Under the pieces are notes generated by a model. The model saw only the letters and a program-made list of their open reading frames with translations. It was not told the origin of the DNA and made no database searches. A DNA stretch of 64,000 nucleotides from JAVZLH01 sp049700435 (lineage in GTDB: Archaea; Thermoproteota; Bathyarchaeia; Bathyarchaeales; Bathycorpusculaceae). Below are positions 59,710-64,000 of this stretch, in pieces (within the stretch, counting starts at the first letter, position 1; each line of letters starts with the position of its first letter). The translations under genes and the position numbers were made by a program. The stretch lies in the NCBI GenBank assembly GCA_049700435.1, contig JBNAVK010000003.1, positions 7,645 through 71,644 of the forward strand. The letters run 5' to 3'.

Positions 59710-61338
59710 ATGGTTAAATATATTTTTGTAACGGGCGGCGTTTTAAGCTCAGTTGGTAAGGGAATTTTAACTTCCTCCATTGGAAAAATGCTTCAGACAA
59801 GAGGCTTAAAAGTCACAGCCATAAAAATTGACCCTTATGTGAACGTTGACGCTGGAACAATGAACCCCTACATGCACGGGGAAGTTTACGTGACAGACGA
59901 CGGGGGAGAAACAGACCTTGATTTGGGATGGTACGAGCGCTTTCTAGACTTGAACTTGCGGAAGGAAAACAACATCACAACTGGTTTAGTGTATAAGGCT
60001 GTTATTGAAAAAGAAAGGCGCGGCGACTTCTTGGGAAGATGCGTCCAGATCGTGCCGCATGTGACGAATGAGATTAAAAGCCGCATTCGGGCGGTTGCAA
60101 AGGCTTCAGACGTTGATGTTGTCTTAACAGAGGTCGGCGGCACAGTCGGCGACATTGAAGGCTTACCCTTCCTTGAGGCTATTCGCCAAATGCGCCTTGA
60201 AGAAGGCTTTGAAAACACTTTGTATGTGCATGTCGCTTTGGTTCCAGTTTTGGACGTTACAAAAGAGTTGAAAACTAAGCCGCTGCAGCACAGTGTCAAC
60301 GAGTTGCGGCGCATCGGCATCCAACCAGACATCATAGTTGCCAGAAGCCCGAAAATGATAGATGCTGAAGCCTTAAGGAAAATTGCCTTGTTTGGAACAA
60401 TTCCCGAAAACGCTGTCTTCTGCTCCTACAACGTCGAATCCATCTACCAAGTTCCACTAATTTTAGACGAACAGGGAATGGGCGACTTCATATGTAAGCG
60501 GCTAGGCTTTTCAGAGCGAAAACAAGACTTCAGAGAATGGAAGAAATTTGTGGATGCGGTTCTAAATCCAGAACACGAAGTAAAAATCGCCTTGGTCGGC
60601 AAGTATGCTGGGTTAGCAGACAGTTACGTCAGCATGAATGAGGCTTTACGCCACGGAGGGGCGGCGTGCAAAACAAAAATTAACATCGCTTACATAGAGG
60701 CTGAAGAATTTGAAAAAGCCCCGAAAAAAATAGAGACTCTGAAGGAGTTTGATGGAATATTCGTTCCATACGGGTTTGGTCCAAGAGGCACTGAAGGAAA
60801 GATGATGGCGATTTGTTTCGCGAGAGAAAACAACATTCCATTTTTGGGCATATGCTACGGCTTTCAGCTTGCAGTAATAGAATTTGCACGAAACGTCTGC
60901 AGCTTAAAAGAAGCAAACAGCAAAGAAATAGACCCTAACACGCCTCATCCAGTCATTGACCTAATGCCAGAACAACGCGCCATAGAGTATAAGGGGGCTA
61001 CTATGCGTTTGGGGGCGCATAAAATTTTGATAGAACCAAACACCATAGCTTATACGCTTTATAAAAGTAGCGAAATTTTTGAGCGCCACCGTCACAGGTT
61101 TGAAGTTAACCTTGACTACTTGAAGACTTTAAAGGAGCATGGCATGATTTTTTCAGGAAAAAGCGCAGATGGCAGAAGAATGGAGATTCTGGAACTTCCA
61201 GACCACTATTTCTTTTTCGCTTCGCAATTTCACGGCGAATTCAAAAGCCGCCCTGGAAGACCAGACCCTGAATATTACGGTTTTGTAAGGGCTTGTTTAG
61301 ATAGAAAATTGGGAAAGCCCAAACCAGAGTTTCATTAA
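59710..61338 (+). CDS. pyrG: CTP synthase
   Basis: 542 residues from the ATG at 59710; the open frame extends 37 codons upstream, but that stretch (Cys- and Arg-rich) is not family-like and overlaps the radical SAM start. Synthase domain: F-V-T-G-G-V-L-S-S-V-G-K-G, K-I-D-P-Y-V-N-V-D-A-G-T-M. Glutaminase domain: G-I-C-Y-G-F-Q with the nucleophile Cys, and the H-x-E of the triad near F-H-G-E-F. It aminates UTP to CTP. TATA-like TTATATTA at about 59659 fits a short leader. Confidence 0.97.
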   Translation: MVKYIFVTGGVLSSVGKGILTSSIGKMLQTRGLKVTAIKIDPYVNVDAGTMNPYMHGEVYVTDDGGETDLDLGWYERFLDLNLRKENNITTGLVYKAVIEKERRGDFLGRCVQIVPHVTNEIKSRIRAVAKASDVDVVLTEVGGTVGDIEGLPFLEAIRQMRLEEGFENTLYVHVALVPVLDVTKELKTKPLQHSVNELRRIGIQPDIIVARSPKMIDAEALRKIALFGTIPENAVFCSYNVESIYQVPLILDEQGMGDFICKRLGFSERKQDFREWKKFVDAVLNPEHEVKIALVGKYAGLADSYVSMNEALRHGGAACKTKINIAYIEAEEFEKAPKKIETLKEFDGIFVPYGFGPRGTEGKMMAICFARENNIPFLGICYGFQLAVIEFARNVCSLKEANSKEIDPNTPHPVIDLMPEQRAIEYKGATMRLGAHKILIEPNTIAYTLYKSSEIFERHRHRFEVNLDYLKTLKEHGMIFSGKSADGRRMEILELPDHYFFFASQFHGEFKSRPGRPDPEYYGFVRACLDRKLGKPKPEFH

Positions 61339-61778
61339 GAACGGCGATAGGGTCTAACTATTTCTTCAAGAACCGAGAGCAACGCGGGCATCTTAAACAC
61401 TATGTCAGTGAAGGTTAGTATGCCAACAAGTTTGTCGTCGCTCATAACGGGCAATCGCTTAACCTTCTTCTTTGCCATAAGCTTTGCAGCTTCTTCAATG
61501 CTTGCCATCTCATTTATGGATATAACGGGGCTTGTCATAATCTGCCTAGCGGTTAAGGTTTCAGGAGCTAATGACGGACCCACAAGCCTTCTTAGAATGT
61601 CTCGCTCCGTGATTATGCCCACTGGTCTTTCGCCTTGAACGACGATTATGGAGCCTATGTCAAACTTGTTCATTGTGGCTACAACTTCCTTGACGCTTGT
61701 GTCTGGGCGAACAACTTTAACGTCTTTTGACATGACGTCTCTAACGAGAACTATGCTTGCCACAAATTTTGCCTCCAA
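61335..61778 (-). CDS. Two-CBS-domain protein
   Basis: 147 residues consisting of two CBS motifs (about 14-68 and 80-140), each with the V-x-x-x-x-x-x-G-I-I-T-x-x-D/G-I-L-T-F-T-D-I pattern. CBS pairs bind adenosine nucleotides and regulate enzymes or channels. The protein carries no partner domain. Its stop overlaps that of pyrG by four bases, tail to tail. Role unknown; nucleotide sensing likely. Confidence 0.9.
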   Translation of the reverse strand: MEAKFVASIVLVRDVMSKDVKVVRPDTSVKEVVATMNKFDIGSIIVVQGERPVGIITERDILRRLVGPSLAPETLTARQIMTSPVISINEMASIEEAAKLMAKKKVKRLPVMSDDKLVGILTFTDIVFKMPALLSVLEEIVRPYRRS

Positions 61779-61898
61779 GCCATGCCTAAAGTCTATGTGC
61801 TATAATTTATTTGTTTTCGTGCACACATAATGTTATAGACTGAAAACTACGCAATTTAAAGGCTTGTTTTCAAATATTACATTTGAGGATGTAGAATA

Positions 61899-62408
61899 AT
61901 GGGCGAAGACAAAGATGCGGTAATTGAAGACTTTCGCAACAGATTAGAAAAAGCCGCAAGTTACGGCGAAATTTGGGAAGTTGTTAAAGACACTGTGGCT
62001 TTTTCTTTGAACATCCGAAGAGGCGGGATGATGCTTTTTCTTGACGATTTACCACTTCAGTTGGGCGCCTACCACCCTGTTGGCACCAACAACATTGTTT
62101 TGAACAGAAGACTTGTTGAAATCGCTGAAGCTTCAATCAAAAACAAGCGGGTTGTTAACGCCTTAATCTACAACTTGCTTTTACACGAGTATCTGCATGC
62201 TTTAGGCGCATTTTCAGAAGTGAAAACTAGAAGACTTGTATATGAAATTGCGAGAAAATGTTTTGGAGAAAATTACATCGCCACTATTATTGCAGAGAAA
62301 ACACCATGGGCTCTGCTTGAAGCTGTGCCTTTGGGTCGCGTTAACGCTAGAAAACGTGTTATGGAAATCGTTAAAGACTTCGAGAAAACAGACAAATACA
62401 TAGTTTAA
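61899..62408 (+). CDS. Small zincin-motif protein, unknown
   Basis: 169 residues, soluble. L-L-L-H-E-Y-L-H-A-L-G at 93-103 contains the metallopeptidase motif HExxH (96-100), with a Glu further on in F-S-E-V-K. The surrounding helices and length resemble putative metallopeptidases, not a known named family. AGGATG before the ATG supports the start. It lies 46 bases before the GH3-like gene and may be co-transcribed. Confidence 0.7.
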   Translation: MGEDKDAVIEDFRNRLEKAASYGEIWEVVKDTVAFSLNIRRGGMMLFLDDLPLQLGAYHPVGTNNIVLNRRLVEIAEASIKNKRVVNALIYNLLLHEYLHALGAFSEVKTRRLVYEIARKCFGENYIATIIAEKTPWALLEAVPLGRVNARKRVMEIVKDFEKTDKYIV

Positions 62409-62454
62409 ACTAACGTATATAACTAAGCTTCGCAAATTATCTTCTGCATCGGAG

Positions 62455-63582
62455 ATGTTTCAAAAAGAAAACGTTCCAGAATCTATCGTCGATTCGTGGT
62501 ATGAATCCTTAAAGAACCCGGAGAAACATCAAAAACTGGTTCTGGAAAGGTTAGTTAGCCAGTATTCCAAAACCCGTTACGGACAAGTTCACAACGTCTC
62601 TCAAGTTAAGGATTTAGCTGATTTTAGATGCAACTTTCCAGTTGCAAATTACACCACTCTTAATCCATATTTTACAGAAGTTGTGAAAGGAGATTATTCG
62701 ACTATTCTTCCAGAGCCTGTTTTGTGCTGGGTTATGACACGCGGGTCCACGGGTAAGGCAAAAGTTCTTCCAGTAACTAAAACCCACATTGAGCAAATCT
62801 TTGTTTGTGGAGCGCGGGTGCTGGTAAATTATGTTTTGAGAAAACAGGATTTTGAATTGTTGAGTGGACGGATTATCAACTTGAATTTTCCATCTACTGT
62901 TCACGCCATGATGATTGACGGGAAAGAAATCAACTATGGCTACAGCTCTGGCACGTATGCTAAGCTTAATCCCATGCTTAACGAGCTCAGTCTCATTCCG
63001 CGCCAAGAGGAAATAGACGCTTTAGGCTCTGGCATCGGCAGAAGCGATTGGGAGCAAAGGTTTGAACTGGTCTATCAACAGGCATTGAATGAAAACGTAA
63101 CAGCAGCTATGGGTGTAACGCCCATAATTCTTGCTTTTGCAAGATACATGAAAAAGAAGCATGGGAAGAAGCCTAAAGACGTTTGGAAGGTTCGAGCGCT
63201 TTTCTGTACAAGCGTAAGAAAAATCCAATTTCGGTATGCGCCAAAACTCCGGGAATTTTACGGAAATGTTCCAGTGGTTGAGATTTACAGTGCCACGGAA
63301 GGCGTTTTCGGACAACAATATGATGACTTGCCATATATTTCACCCAATTACGACACGTACTTGTTTGAAGTAGAAACTAGCAAAGGCGTTAAAATGTTAC
63401 ACGAGCTTAAGCGAGGAGAGTGGGGCAAACTTATAATTTCTTCCTGCCTGTTTCCAAGATATGAAATTGGAGACTTGATAGAAGCTGCTGGAAAATGCTA
63501 TTTCCGTATAATTGGGCGAAACCAGTTTTTGACGCGTACGGAACATAGGCTTTATAGATTTTTTCTCGGATGGTTAACCTAA
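62455..63582 (+). CDS. Short GH3-like adenylating protein
   Basis: 375 residues. The GH3/ANL features are T-R-G-S-T-G-K-A-K-V-L-P (ATP loop), Y-S-A-T-E-G-V-F-G and Y-E-I-G-D-L-I. GH3 enzymes elsewhere, about 500-600 residues, link amino acids to acyl substrates; here the C-terminal region after F-R-I-I-G-R-N is replaced by a short tail ending F-L-G-W-L-T. No continuation is visible in the other frames. Thus it may be a natural short archaeal form or a truncated gene. It overlaps the convergent last gene by four bases. Confidence 0.8.
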   Translation: MFQKENVPESIVDSWYESLKNPEKHQKLVLERLVSQYSKTRYGQVHNVSQVKDLADFRCNFPVANYTTLNPYFTEVVKGDYSTILPEPVLCWVMTRGSTGKAKVLPVTKTHIEQIFVCGARVLVNYVLRKQDFELLSGRIINLNFPSTVHAMMIDGKEINYGYSSGTYAKLNPMLNELSLIPRQEEIDALGSGIGRSDWEQRFELVYQQALNENVTAAMGVTPIILAFARYMKKKHGKKPKDVWKVRALFCTSVRKIQFRYAPKLREFYGNVPVVEIYSATEGVFGQQYDDLPYISPNYDTYLFEVETSKGVKMLHELKRGEWGKLIISSCLFPRYEIGDLIEAAGKCYFRIIGRNQFLTRTEHRLYRFFLGWLT

Positions 63583-63971
63583 GGCATCGGATTTCTCTTT
63601 TTAGCCGTTGTCATGGCGTAAAATGCGCCGAAAATCAGTATGATTCCAACAGCTATCAAGAATATAGCCCAAAGAATTTCTCTAACTTTAACGTCAATTA
63701 CGCCAGTTATTTGAAGATATGAAGTAAAACCGATAATTATGAGGATTAACCCGCCTATTATCAAGCCTAAATAAGAAAATTCACTTTTCTCGTGCTTTTC
63801 TCCCTTTTCCTTCTTTTCGTGTTTCTCATGCTTCTCAGCTTTTTCATCCCTGCGTGGTCTAGCTTCTTGCTCTACAGCAGAAACTTTTGGGGCTTTCAAT
63901 GGTGCTCCGCATTTTGGACAAAAAGCCATTTCCTCGCTTACTTTGCTACCGCATTTTTTACATACTGACAA
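63579..63971 (-). CDS. Zinc-ribbon, charged-linker, two-TM protein
   Basis: 130 residues. An N-terminal zinc ribbon C-K-K-C-G ... C-P-K-C-G is followed by a highly charged Glu/Lys/His linker (about 38-62) and two membrane helices (about 67-88 and 98-122). Such zinc-ribbon membrane proteins are frequent in archaea and uncharacterised. It is at the window end, with its promoter probably in 63972-64000. Confidence 0.75.
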   Translation of the reverse strand: MSVCKKCGSKVSEEMAFCPKCGAPLKAPKVSAVEQEARPRRDEKAEKHEKHEKKEKGEKHEKSEFSYLGLIIGGLILIIIGFTSYLQITGVIDVKVREILWAIFLIAVGIILIFGAFYAMTTAKKRNPMP

Positions 63972-64000
63972 TTTTTCACCTTTTCAATAATTCATATATC

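Overview
The window looks like a chromosomal segment of an uncultivated archaeon, most likely of the Bathyarchaeia (Thermoproteota/TACK side); that placement is inference from gene content, not a computed phylogeny. Archaeal markers seen directly are aIF2-beta, aIF1A, RIO1 kinase, a two-KH protein, ribosomal protein eL33 (L35Ae), membrane LonB, Hjc resolvase, archaeal-type MTAP and cis-prenyltransferase, DUF424, DUF373 and UPF0282 proteins, TATA-box promoters, frequent TTG/GTG starts, several apparently leaderless starts, and a tRNA-His with an intron after position 37. There is no phage, insertion sequence, CRISPR array or rRNA. Genes are dense and mostly in short operons.

Layout. 1-4.2 kb: end of a CoA-ligase-like gene, a nucleotidyltransferase-like/kinase fusion overlapping a beta-CASP ribonuclease, and malate dehydrogenase. 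4.3-12.6 kb: small membrane/surface proteins, an unrecognised 453-residue protein divergent from a fusion of a DapA-type aldolase with a formaldehyde-activating-enzyme (Fae) domain, homoserine dehydrogenase, TrmI tRNA methyltransferase, an HTH-plus-membrane operon and a V4R protein. 12.6-18.5 kb: a membrane glycosyltransferase, a stretch with strong A+C strand skew holding two paralogous membrane proteins, small regulators, and a MinD-like ATPase with an HTH partner flanked by two candidate single-TM microproteins. 18.6-23.9 kb: MobA-like protein, a GSA-aminomutase-like enzyme, a fusion of two SerK/ParB-like domains with a PLP cysteine-synthase domain, its divergent Cys-rich HTH regulator with two tandem 15-bp palindromes between them, a restriction-type nuclease and eL33. 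24-29.5 kb: ABC transporter, Hjc, LonB. 30-35.2 kb: GNAT, YjbQ, then dtxR-feoA-feoB with a perfect 22-bp palindrome in front, and tRNA-His. 35.2-40.2 kb: DUF3786-like, UPF0282, and the translation/ribosome cluster aIF2-beta, DUF424, aIF1A, RIO1, KH. 40.4-44.6 kb: CobA, a coiled-coil protein, DUF373, MTAP, UppS. 44.6-50.4 kb: YchF GTPase, a transglutaminase-like surface protein, and a 2-oxoacid dehydrogenase complex (E1alpha, E1beta, E2, no E3). 50.4-58.4 kb: a membrane operon, two zinc alcohol dehydrogenases, and a GlcD-type flavoprotein between two CCG iron-sulfur proteins plus a C_GCAxxG_C_C protein. 58.5-64 kb: radical SAM protein, CTP synthase, CBS protein, a zincin-motif protein, a short GH3-like protein and a zinc-ribbon membrane protein.

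Physiology suggested (inference): a heterotroph oxidising hydroxy acids, polyols or alcohols and 2-oxo acids through iron-sulfur/flavin and NAD-linked dehydrogenases, with iron uptake under DtxR control, cobalamin and probably molybdenum cofactor use, and its own one-carbon and cysteine chemistry. The strongest candidates for undescribed biology are the aldolase-Fae fusion (6960-8438), the duplicated SerK/cysteine-synthase fusion with its operator-bearing divergent promoter (20649-22869), and the MinD/HTH/microprotein locus (16872-18476).
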